From NCBI RefSeq assembly GCF_000233955.1, contig NZ_JH376625.1, forward strand, positions 1-64,000: a DNA stretch of 64,000 nucleotides. Direction: 5' to 3'. This document shows positions 56,257-64,000 of the stretch, piece after piece (within the stretch, counting starts at the first letter, position 1; the number at the start of each line of letters is the position of its first letter). The notes under the pieces were generated by a model, which had not been told where the DNA came from, searched no databases, and worked only from the letters and a program-made list of their open reading frames with translations. The position numbers were made by a program, and so were the translations under genes. This DNA comes from Paraprevotella clara YIT 11840 (GTDB lineage: Bacteria > Bacteroidota > Bacteroidia > Bacteroidales > Bacteroidaceae).

Positions 56257-57633
56257 ATGAGAAGACATTGGTATGAAGTATCCAAGCTATGCCTTGCGTT
56301 GTGTTGCATGGCATGTTTCTTCAACTGTTCCGAGGTGGAAATCGAACACAATGAGGAAAACGTGATTTATGTGAATGAAAGTTCATTGGAACTCTTTTGC
56401 GGGGAAACACGCCAATTGACGGCAAGTCCTACGGAAAGCACGTTCAGTTGGGTGAGTGAGGACCCGGAAATTGCGGATGTGGATGTTCACGGGATGGTCA
56501 CCGCAAAAAGTAAGGGAAACACGAGGATTGTGGTGTCCTCCGGGGATAATAAGGAATATGTGGAAGTAGATGTAGAGGCACCCGCTTCCAAAAGCGTGCA
56601 AGCTCATGCCGGGAAAGGGAGAGTCCAATTCGAAGTCGTCATAGACAATGAGTATGTTCAGACCGTGAAGGTGGAATGCGTGACCGACCATACTTCCATG
56701 GAGCATGTGGTGGATGGGCAGAGTGGCGTGTTTAAGTTCTTCTACGAGGGTTTGGATGAAGATGCTCATAATTTTTCCGTGACTTGCATAGACCGGTTCG
56801 GTAACGTGTCAGACCCGGTGGAAGTTTCGGCCAATGTCTATGGGGCTGAATACCAGTCAGCGTTGCGGAACCGTGGTGTGGCGGTGGCTACGCGTTTCGG
56901 TAACGGGCTTGTCATCCAGTGGAAAGACATTCCGGGTGATTGTGTGCTGAACTACAAAAACGCACAAGGCGATGAAGTGGAGAAGGTAGTTCCGGCTTCC
57001 GAGACGAATACCTATTTGTACGACTTTTCTTCGGATTTGACTTATACCAGTCGTGCTCTTCCCGAGGTGGGGGCTGTGGATACTTTTACCGTGGGGCCCG
57101 ACAGGTTGGAAGTCTTTGAAGACCTGCGTGCCGTACTGACATCTTCCACTCCTTGTGTGATTCACGCATTCAACTTCGATTTAGGCGGCGAGGGCGTGGG
57201 CTACCACGATGATGACCCCGGCAATAATTCCGGTAATAATTACCGTGCGGAGAAGGGAGACGTGAATAGTCCGGGCGTGGATTTGGAAGCCGGAGGCAAC
57301 GTCGGTTATACTTCTCACGGCGAATGGCTCATGTATACGGTCCATGTGCAAGATGCGGGTACTTACGCCTTCGACCTCGAACGCGCAGTGAACAATGAGG
57401 GCCGGAACGGTTATTATTCCTTGGAGATAGACGGCGTGTCTACGGATTATGTGTTCATGCAGGACGACAACGATTGGAACGCTTATAAATGGCAGCATGA
57501 GACGTATCCGGAGAACCAGCCCCAAATAAACTTTACGGAGGGAAAACACACGGTGAAGTTTGTTTTGGGGAAAGATGGAGACCACGGAAAAGTGAATTTC
57601 CGCAATCTTCGTTTCACCTTTGTGGGCGAGTGA
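56257..57633 (+). CDS. Surface lipoprotein with Ig-like, DUF4998-like and CBM6-like domains
   Basis: The 458-residue protein has a signal ending at F-F-N-C (Cys24), so it is lipidated. A bacterial Ig-like domain follows (about 35-110; D-V-H-G-M-V-T-A-K-S-K-G). A DUF4998-like region comes next (about 115-310), and the last ~145 residues resemble a family 6 carbohydrate-binding module (G-N-V-G-Y-T-S-H-G-E-W-L-M-Y-T-V, then G-Y-Y-S-L-E-I-D-G). It precedes an IPT-NHL lipoprotein and the SusC/SusD pair and probably binds the target glycan on the cell surface. The target is unknown. Confidence 0.78.
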   Translation: MRRHWYEVSKLCLALCCMACFFNCSEVEIEHNEENVIYVNESSLELFCGETRQLTASPTESTFSWVSEDPEIADVDVHGMVTAKSKGNTRIVVSSGDNKEYVEVDVEAPASKSVQAHAGKGRVQFEVVIDNEYVQTVKVECVTDHTSMEHVVDGQSGVFKFFYEGLDEDAHNFSVTCIDRFGNVSDPVEVSANVYGAEYQSALRNRGVAVATRFGNGLVIQWKDIPGDCVLNYKNAQGDEVEKVVPASETNTYLYDFSSDLTYTSRALPEVGAVDTFTVGPDRLEVFEDLRAVLTSSTPCVIHAFNFDLGGEGVGYHDDDPGNNSGNNYRAEKGDVNSPGVDLEAGGNVGYTSHGEWLMYTVHVQDAGTYAFDLERAVNNEGRNGYYSLEIDGVSTDYVFMQDDNDWNAYKWQHETYPENQPQINFTEGKHTVKFVLGKDGDHGKVNFRNLRFTFVGE

Positions 57634-57686
57634 TATATAAAACGATCAGAGCAATCTAAACGGTCTAAACAATCTAAATTAATTTA

Positions 57687-59072
57687 ATGACTATGAAAAG
57701 GAACTTTATCCAACAGACGTTGGTCTTTTCCGGCATGGCCGGCTGCATGGTGGCTTGCATCATGGCTTCCTCTTGCAAGGATGAGGCACGTGGGCAAGTG
57801 TACGACCCGAATGTACCGGTAACCGTGACCGATTTCTATCCCGATTCGGGAGGTGTAGCCACGCAGATGATCCTGAACGGCAGTAACTTCGGGACGGATC
57901 TGAACAACATTCAAGTGTATTTTAACAAGAAAAAGGCAGCCGTCATCGGTTCTTTAGGCGACAAACTCTATGTGATTACTCCACGTCGTCCAGGTGACGG
58001 CATGCCGGATGACGGAGACCCGGATCACGACCAAGTAGACATTACGGTGCAGGTAGGGGAGCAAAGTGCGACTTACGATAAGAAATTCAATTACCACATA
58101 CAGACCCTCGTATCTACGTTGTGTGGACGTCCGGGTACGACAGAGACTAAGGTCGGTACGTTGGGTGAGACGGAATTCAAGGGAGAAATGGGCTTTCTGG
58201 CCGTGGATGCCGAAGACAACCTTTTTGTGGCTCCGCGCGAACTTTGGGGGGCTAACAAACTGATTATGGTTAGCATGGAGACCAACCAGTCTTCGATTAT
58301 TATAGACAATGCCGGGCAAGCACCTCTCAACCAACCTTGTGTGATAGACCATGGGAACGGGTTGGTGATACCGACGGACCAAAACAACACTTACTGGATG
58401 GTTCATTCGGCAGACTTCTGGCAACCCAAGAGGCGTGACTATATGGCTGCCGAAGGGGAGGATGCCGACAAAGTGAACACAGTGTATAAACATTCGTTTG
58501 CCTACTGTGAATTGGATGGCTACTTCTATTGCAGAAGGAAGGACGCCAGTAATTTTTTCCTGAAGATAGATGCGGATACGGGTAATGCCTGGGTGTTGGA
58601 CACGGGCAACAACGACCTTTTGGGCTCGTCCGACTGCTATATGACGTTTGGACGTAAGGATCCTAAGAAACTCTACATGGCGTTGACCAACTTGCATTGT
58701 ATTGCCATATTCGAGGACATTACAGACCCGACACGCGAGGGGAATTTCAAGATATATGCCGGTATGCAGGGGCGTCCCGGGCATGCCGACGGCTTGGCAT
58801 CCGATGCGCAGTTCCACAGTCCGCGCCAGTTGGTGTTGGATGAAGAGGAGAACCTTTATATCGCGGATTCCGAAAATAACTGCATCCGGAAGATTACTCC
58901 GGAAGGTGTAGTGAGCACGGTAATCGGTATTCCCGGTAAGAGCGGTTATAAGGACGGCACGCCCGACGTGGCCTTGTTCACGCAGCCATGGGGACTGGCC
59001 ATCGACAGCGAGGGGATCATTTACGTCGGAGACAAGGACAACCTCTGCGTACGCCAGTTGTCGATAGAATAA
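57687..59072 (+). CDS. IPT/TIG and NHL-repeat surface lipoprotein
   Basis: The 461-residue protein has a signal ending in M-A-S-S-C, so it is a lipoprotein. An IPT/TIG domain (about 40-115; V-T-D-F-Y-P-D-S-G-G) is followed by NHL-type beta-propeller repeats, clear near the end: L-Y-I-A-D-S-E-N-N-C-I-R-K-I and I-Y-V-G-D-K-D-N-L-C-V-R-Q-L. Such proteins are frequent partners of SusC/SusD in glycan-use loci and are thought to help bind substrate. It ends 28 bp before the susC ATG that I chose, so they are one operon. An ATG two codons in (57693) is an alternative start. Confidence 0.85.
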   Translation: MTMKRNFIQQTLVFSGMAGCMVACIMASSCKDEARGQVYDPNVPVTVTDFYPDSGGVATQMILNGSNFGTDLNNIQVYFNKKKAAVIGSLGDKLYVITPRRPGDGMPDDGDPDHDQVDITVQVGEQSATYDKKFNYHIQTLVSTLCGRPGTTETKVGTLGETEFKGEMGFLAVDAEDNLFVAPRELWGANKLIMVSMETNQSSIIIDNAGQAPLNQPCVIDHGNGLVIPTDQNNTYWMVHSADFWQPKRRDYMAAEGEDADKVNTVYKHSFAYCELDGYFYCRRKDASNFFLKIDADTGNAWVLDTGNNDLLGSSDCYMTFGRKDPKKLYMALTNLHCIAIFEDITDPTREGNFKIYAGMQGRPGHADGLASDAQFHSPRQLVLDEEENLYIADSENNCIRKITPEGVVSTVIGIPGKSGYKDGTPDVALFTQPWGLAIDSEGIIYVGDKDNLCVRQLSIE

Positions 59073-59100
59073 AATTGTGGTTTCTTTAAATCGAATCATC

Positions 59101-62100
59101 ATGAAACATATTTTTATTGTCGTATTATTATGCTGCTTGGGCATCGGTTTGCACGGGCAGACACAAAAAGAAGCAGGAATTACGGTGTCGGGTGTAGTGC
59201 TTGACGAGACTAAGTTACCCATTCCGGGAGCCAATGTATATTTGAAAGACCGTGCAGGAGTGGGTACCGTGACCGATATGGATGGAAAGTTCTCTCTGAA
59301 AGGCGCAGAAGAAAACGATGTGTTGGTCGTCTCTTTTTTGGGGTATGAGAAAGAAAGTATTCGCGTGGGGAAGAAGACGGCTATGCAGAATCTGCAAGTA
59401 AACCTTCGTCCGTCTGAAAATACGTTGGATGAGACTGTGGTGGTCGGTCTCGGCTCACAGCGTAAGGTCAGCCTTGTGGGGGCGGTAACCACAGTGGATG
59501 TGAAGGACCTTCAGGTACCGGCCACTTCCATCCCCAATATGTTGGGCGGCCGCGTGCCGGGTGTCATTTCGTTGCAGACCAGTGGCGAGCCGGGAAAGAA
59601 CATCTCGGACTTCTGGATTCGCGGCATCGGCACGTTCGGAGCCAACCAAGGTGCTTTGGTGTTGATAGACGGTTTGGAGGGTGACTTGAGCCAGATAGAC
59701 CCTGCGGATATCGAGAGTTTCTCCGTCTTGAAGGATGCTTCGGCTACGGCGGTATATGGATCGAGAGGTGCGAACGGTGTCGTATTGGTCACGACGAAGC
59801 GCGGTACGGCGGATAAATTGAGAATTACGGGGCGTGTCAACCTCACGGTATCCCACCTGCAAAAAATGCCGGAGTATCTGGGGGCATACGACTACGCCGT
59901 GTTGGCCAACGAGGCCCGGTTGGCCCGTGGGGAAGAAGAACTGTATTCTCCGATGGCTTTGGACTTGATTAAATACCAGTTGGACCCGGACCTTTATCCG
60001 GATGTGAACTGGCGTGATGAAATCCTGAAGCACAATTCCTTGCAACAGACTTATTACGTGAACGCACGGGGTGGAGGCAGCGTGGCCCGTTACTTCTTCA
60101 GTCTGGGCATGTCGAACGAGCAGGCGGCTTACAAGCAAGACAAAAAATCGAAGTACAGCGCGGACGTGGCCTATCGTACCTATAATTACCGTAGTAATAT
60201 CGATGTGGATTTGACCAAGACGACTACGGTGTATTTGGGAACTGAAGGGTACCTTTCTCAAAAGACTGAGCCGGGAAACGTGTCTACAGACGCACTTTGG
60301 ACAGCGCAGCGGACGCTGACTCCTTTAACCATTCCCTTGCAATACTCTACGGGGCAGCTTCCGGCCTGGGGCGCCAACAACGAGTATTCTCCTTACGTCA
60401 TGCTGAATCATACCGGTACGGCGAAGTGGCGTCGTTTCACCAACAAGGTGACGTTGGCCGTAACACAAGACCTTTCAGCTATTACAAAGGGACTGAAGGT
60501 CAGGGCGCAACTGGCATACGACACGGAGCAGTATTTTAAAGAGGTGCGTAAGGTATTGCCTGAAATGTATTATGCCAGTGGGCGTACGATAGACGGAACG
60601 TTGATTATGCGTAAAGTGGTGGATTCTCAAACAGCTTCTTATAGCAATGAGGAATCCCAATGGCATAAGTTGCACTTTGAAACCACGATAAATTACGACC
60701 GTCTTTTCGGGAAGGACCATCGTGTAGGCGGATTGCTTTATTATTATATGAGTGACTATCAAAATTCATGGTGTGACATAGACGGATATAATTGCACCAA
60801 CAGCATGCACAACATTCCCAAGCGTTATCAGGGTTTGTCCGGACGGGTCACTTACGGTTTCCGGGACACGTACTTGCTTGATTTGAATTTCGGTTATACC
60901 GGTTCTGAGAATTTCCAGAAAGGTCGCCGTTTCGGTTTCTTCCCTTCCGTGGCTTTAGGGTGGATTCCCACCAACTATGAATTTATCCGCGACCATTTGC
61001 CTTGGTTGGATTATTTCAAGATACGCGGTTCGTGGGGTCAGGTCGGCAACGACCAGATAACCAACAAGCGTTTCCCTTACCTGACGCTTATGAACGAGAA
61101 TGCTTCAGCGGGGTGGAACGGTTCCAAAGGTGTGACGGAGTCTTCCATCGGTGCCGATAACCTTCAATGGGAAAAGGCCACCAAGTTGGACCTCGGTATC
61201 GATGCGAAGCTCTTCGGGCAGCGGGTGGACTTTACGGTCGATTTCTTCCGCGACCGTCGTGACGACATCTTCCAGCAGCGCACGATGGTGCCCGACTACG
61301 TGGGATTGGTGGAACAGCCGTACGGTAATGTGGGCAGCATGGTGAGCTTCGGTGCGGACGGAAATATTTCCTATACCCAGGACTTCGGGCGTGATTTCAC
61401 GCTGACGCTTCGTGGAAACTTCACTTATACGGCCAATATGGTGAAGACTTGGGAAGAGGCTTTCCAGAAATATGTCTATCAGGAAAAGGCGGACAAACCT
61501 TATAATTTCTACTCGGGTTATATCGCGTTGGGATTGTTCCGCGACGAAGACGATGTGAAGTACAGTCCTGATCAAAGCAGTATCGCAGGACGTAAAGTTC
61601 TGCCCGGCGACATCAAGTACAAAGATGTGAACGGCGACGGAGTGATTACTTCTGACGACCAGGTGCCTTTGTCCAGCAACCCGAACTATCCGCGTTTGAT
61701 GTATGGCTTCGGTGCGGAGTTCCGGTGGAAGAAGCTGACGTTGGGACTATTGTTCAAAGGCGTCGGAAATGTGGAGAATTATGTCGTTGATTATTGGAAA
61801 AGCGGCTCCGGATTTTTGCCATTTGGCACGGGAACCACGGGAAATGTGTTGGCCATTACGGCCAATCAGGGGAATCGTTGGACTCCCCGTGAGATTTCCG
61901 GTACTCCGGCCACGGAGAATCCCAATGCCATGTTCCCCCGCCTTTCTTACGGTAACGACCATAACAGTGTGCAGGCTTCCACATTCTGGAAAACCAACGC
62001 CCGGTATTTGCGTTTGCAAGAGATAAACCTGAGTTATAATTTCACTTCCGGAAAGATATTGAAGGCAGTCGGCGTCTCTTCGCTCGACCTCCAATTCGTA

Positions 62101-62220
62101 GCCTCTAACGTATGCGTATGGAGCCCGTTCAAGCACTGGGATCCGGAGCTGGCTGCTTATAATGGGACGGCCTACCCCATTCCGGCACGCTATGCTTTCC
62201 AAATGTATATTAACTTCTAA
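59101..62220 (+). CDS. SusC/RagA-family TonB-linked outer-membrane transporter
   Basis: With the start at 59101 (M-K-H-I-F, then a signal peptide) the protein has 1039 residues. It shows a carboxypeptidase-like domain (about 30-105; V-T-D-M-D-G-K-F-S-L), a plug domain with L-G-G-R-V-P-G-V and V-L-I-D-G, the motif A-V-Y-G-S-R-G-A-N-G-V typical of SusC, and a large barrel ending in an aromatic residue (M-Y-I-N-F). It imports oligosaccharides (or peptides) bound by its SusD lid. It is followed 10 bp later by susD. The substrate cannot be named from sequence. Confidence 0.93.
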   Translation: MKHIFIVVLLCCLGIGLHGQTQKEAGITVSGVVLDETKLPIPGANVYLKDRAGVGTVTDMDGKFSLKGAEENDVLVVSFLGYEKESIRVGKKTAMQNLQVNLRPSENTLDETVVVGLGSQRKVSLVGAVTTVDVKDLQVPATSIPNMLGGRVPGVISLQTSGEPGKNISDFWIRGIGTFGANQGALVLIDGLEGDLSQIDPADIESFSVLKDASATAVYGSRGANGVVLVTTKRGTADKLRITGRVNLTVSHLQKMPEYLGAYDYAVLANEARLARGEEELYSPMALDLIKYQLDPDLYPDVNWRDEILKHNSLQQTYYVNARGGGSVARYFFSLGMSNEQAAYKQDKKSKYSADVAYRTYNYRSNIDVDLTKTTTVYLGTEGYLSQKTEPGNVSTDALWTAQRTLTPLTIPLQYSTGQLPAWGANNEYSPYVMLNHTGTAKWRRFTNKVTLAVTQDLSAITKGLKVRAQLAYDTEQYFKEVRKVLPEMYYASGRTIDGTLIMRKVVDSQTASYSNEESQWHKLHFETTINYDRLFGKDHRVGGLLYYYMSDYQNSWCDIDGYNCTNSMHNIPKRYQGLSGRVTYGFRDTYLLDLNFGYTGSENFQKGRRFGFFPSVALGWIPTNYEFIRDHLPWLDYFKIRGSWGQVGNDQITNKRFPYLTLMNENASAGWNGSKGVTESSIGADNLQWEKATKLDLGIDAKLFGQRVDFTVDFFRDRRDDIFQQRTMVPDYVGLVEQPYGNVGSMVSFGADGNISYTQDFGRDFTLTLRGNFTYTANMVKTWEEAFQKYVYQEKADKPYNFYSGYIALGLFRDEDDVKYSPDQSSIAGRKVLPGDIKYKDVNGDGVITSDDQVPLSSNPNYPRLMYGFGAEFRWKKLTLGLLFKGVGNVENYVVDYWKSGSGFLPFGTGTTGNVLAITANQGNRWTPREISGTPATENPNAMFPRLSYGNDHNSVQASTFWKTNARYLRLQEINLSYNFTSGKILKAVGVSSLDLQFVASNVCVWSPFKHWDPELAAYNGTAYPIPARYAFQMYINF

Positions 62221-62230
62221 ACAGAATGCA

Positions 62231-64000
62231 ATGAAAATGAAATTCAATCATATATTGGCAGGAAGCGTGTTCCTGACAGTCATGGGTATGACGTTCTCGT
62301 GTGATTACTTGGATGTGGATGAATATTTCGATGATACGTTGAAATACGATTCCGTGTTTAGTAACAAACGTTATTTCGAGGCTTATTTATGGGGCGCGGC
62401 CGCCCAGTTGCCTGACGAGAGTAAGATTTTCAGTCATGAGTATGCTCCGGGCATTACGGCCGGAGATGACATTTTTACCGTGATGAGTACGGACATATTC
62501 CGGGGTTCTGCCTTCACTTTGGGATATGTCACTCCCGATGACTTGCGGGGGATGAACATCTGGAGCGACATGTACAAGATTATCCGCAAAGCCAATATCA
62601 TGCTGTCACGGATGGACGAATGTCAGGACATGACCACGGCCGACCGTCGCAATTATACGGGTTACATCCATTTTCTGCGTGGCTATGCTTATTACCATAT
62701 CCTGATGAACTGCGGTCCGGCTATATTGGTGGGTGACCAGGTGTATGAGAGCAATCTGGACGGGATAGCGTACAATAATTATCGGGCCACGTATGACGAG
62801 ACGGTGGAATACATCTGTTCGGAGTTGGAGACGGCTGCGGCTTATTTGCCCGTGCGGAGTTCGATGGCGCAGTTCGAGCGTCCCACACGGGGCGCAGCGT
62901 ATGCTTTGATAGCCCGTGTGCGGCTTCATGCAGCTTCCCCGTTGTTTAATGGGACATTGGTTACCCGGAAATATTTCGGCAAATGGCAGCGTAGTTACGA
63001 CGGGGCGAATTATGTGAACCTGAATTATGACGAGCGTAAATATGCTTTGGCCGCCGCAGCTTGCAAGCGTGTGATGGACATGCAGGCGTATGAATTGTTC
63101 ACCGTGAAAAAAGACCAAAGTACACCGGACTTGCCGGAGGGCGTACCGACGGCAGACTTTCCAAGTGGTGCCGGAGGCATCGACCCTTTCAAATCCTATT
63201 CCTATATGTTTACGGGGGATGAACCCTTTAAGAACAACAGCGAGGTGATTTGGGGGCGTATCTCAGGTGAGGTTTCGGCCTATACGCAGCAGTCGTTCCC
63301 CGAGTTTATGGGCGGTTACAATGGCATGGGTTTGACCCAGAAGATGATTGACGCTTACCGTATGGACGACGGACGTACGATAGAAGAGGCGCGTGCGGAC
63401 GGCGACTACAAAGAAGGGCCCAACGACTTTACCGACGGGCCGAGGGACTTCTCGGGTTATCATTTGGAGGGCGGCATCTGGCAGATGTACGCCAACCGTG
63501 AAATGCGCTTCTATGCTTGCGTGGGATTCAGCGGGTGTTACTGGCCCGCGTTGTCGACGACACAGAATGATGTCCGTAACCAGGTCGTGGAATATTGCTT
63601 GGACGGGAATGCCAACAAATATGCCAGTAATACCACGGCAGAGAACTATACTCCCACCGGATACGTGATAAAGAAGTATATCTCTTCGTACGATGCGTGG
63701 AAGGGGGACGGTAACGAACGTTACGAAAAGGGATTCCCCATCATCCGTTATGCTGAAATCCTGCTCTCGTATGCGGAAGCGTTGAACGAGCTGACGGCAT
63801 CCCATTCCGTCACTTTGCCTTCGGGTGAGACTTACATGCTTTCGCGTGATGTCAACGAGATAGCCTCGGCGTTCAACCAGGTTCGCTACCGTGCCGGGCT
63901 TCCGGGCCTGAAGGCCGCTGAACTGAACGACCGCGACGAGCTTTTCGAGCAAATCAAGCGTGAGCGCATGGTGGAGTTCCTGGGCGAAGGCCGCCGGTTC
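62231..64000 (+). CDS. SusD/RagB-family nutrient-binding lipoprotein, cut by the window end
   Basis: The frame starts at ATG 62231 and stays open for 590 codons to the end of the window, so the C-terminus is missing. A signal ends in M-T-F-S-C (Cys24; lipobox with Ser). The helix-rich TPR-like fold of SusD is evident: N-I-M-L-S-R-M-D-E, then H-F-L-R-G-Y-A-Y-Y-H-I-L, later E-I-L-L-S-Y-A-E-A-L-N-E, and the family's end region R-E-R-M-V-E-F-L-G-E-G-R-R-F. It forms the lid of the SusC channel at 59.1-62.2 kb. The remaining part and any enzymes of the locus lie beyond the window. Confidence 0.92.
   Translation, partial: MKMKFNHILAGSVFLTVMGMTFSCDYLDVDEYFDDTLKYDSVFSNKRYFEAYLWGAAAQLPDESKIFSHEYAPGITAGDDIFTVMSTDIFRGSAFTLGYVTPDDLRGMNIWSDMYKIIRKANIMLSRMDECQDMTTADRRNYTGYIHFLRGYAYYHILMNCGPAILVGDQVYESNLDGIAYNNYRATYDETVEYICSELETAAAYLPVRSSMAQFERPTRGAAYALIARVRLHAASPLFNGTLVTRKYFGKWQRSYDGANYVNLNYDERKYALAAAACKRVMDMQAYELFTVKKDQSTPDLPEGVPTADFPSGAGGIDPFKSYSYMFTGDEPFKNNSEVIWGRISGEVSAYTQQSFPEFMGGYNGMGLTQKMIDAYRMDDGRTIEEARADGDYKEGPNDFTDGPRDFSGYHLEGGIWQMYANREMRFYACVGFSGCYWPALSTTQNDVRNQVVEYCLDGNANKYASNTTAENYTPTGYVIKKYISSYDAWKGDGNERYEKGFPIIRYAEILLSYAEALNELTASHSVTLPSGETYMLSRDVNEIASAFNQVRYRAGLPGLKAAELNDRDELFEQIKRERMVEFLGEGRRF

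Noticed and set aside
57640-57686. Short repeats of the type ATCTAAA before the IPT-NHL gene
   Set aside because: Three imperfect 8-9 nt units in an AT-rich spacer are too short to distinguish from chance or a simple binding site.
57954-59492. 512-codon open frame on the minus strand opposite the NHL lipoprotein and susC
   Set aside because: It spans two genuine genes in antisense, lacks a promoter and shows no domain.

Overview
The window looks like a chromosomal segment of a gut-type Bacteroidales, most likely Bacteroidaceae. Promoters have the Bacteroidetes form (TTG or TTTG, a 19-21 nt spacer, then TAnnTTTG), several lipoproteins carry the S-C lipobox, and the right end holds a SusC/SusD glycan-uptake locus. 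Strong Shine-Dalgarno sequences are scarce. All calls come from reading the sequence; no database search was run.

Layout. 0-0.6 kb: a transposase remnant. 0.6-10.8 kb: a large secreted repeat protein, then a conserved housekeeping run (sensor kinase, YceD, rpmF, fabH, era, der, a small lipoprotein, tpx). 10.8-26.0 kb: a variable region of mixed composition. It holds a GC-rich VapE-like helicase gene, then a strikingly AT-rich block with a probable RiPP (ribosomally made, modified peptide) locus, then the ruins of a type III restriction-modification system. The RiPP block has a transglutaminase-like lipoprotein, a radical SAM/SPASM maturase, a 64-residue precursor with a C-x2-C-x2-C-x2-C core, an outer-membrane TonB-receptor-like barrel, an M50-type membrane metalloprotease and a Wzy/PglL-type membrane protein with a repeat tail. 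26-50.8 kb: core genes again (mlaF/mlaE, lptB, tig, clpP-clpX, recQ, a split lysO with a long structured leader, guaB, three periplasmic folding or LPS-transport proteins, mutL, trpS, an acetyltransferase, two tRNA-Val, purB, an rRNA pseudouridine synthase with a Gly/Arg-rich repeat arm, asnS). 50.8-64 kb: cell-surface genes. These are a fimbrillin-like lipoprotein behind a candidate invertible promoter, two outer-membrane barrels, and a SusC/SusD operon led by two surface lipoproteins and cut off by the window end.

How the genes work together. The core blocks serve translation, ribosome assembly, fatty-acid initiation, protein quality control (trigger factor, ClpXP, SurA-like chaperones), envelope lipid and LPS transport, purine synthesis and DNA repair. 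In the RiPP block the precursor sits directly after its maturase. A terminator follows the precursor, an arrangement that would give much precursor and less of the export and processing proteins. The downstream membrane genes suggest that the product is processed and displayed or moved at the envelope.

Strongest leads: (1) the RiPP locus with its unusual set of partner genes; (2) a 19-bp perfect inverted repeat, 186 bp apart, in front of the fimbrillin-like gene; (3) a 300-nt leader with an upstream ORF and a multi-helix fold before split lysO; (4) a diverged intergenic repeat shared by the 12.3 kb and 56.0 kb gaps; (5) a type III restriction locus destroyed by a nonsense codon and a frame-shifting deletion while its embedded Bro-N gene stays open.
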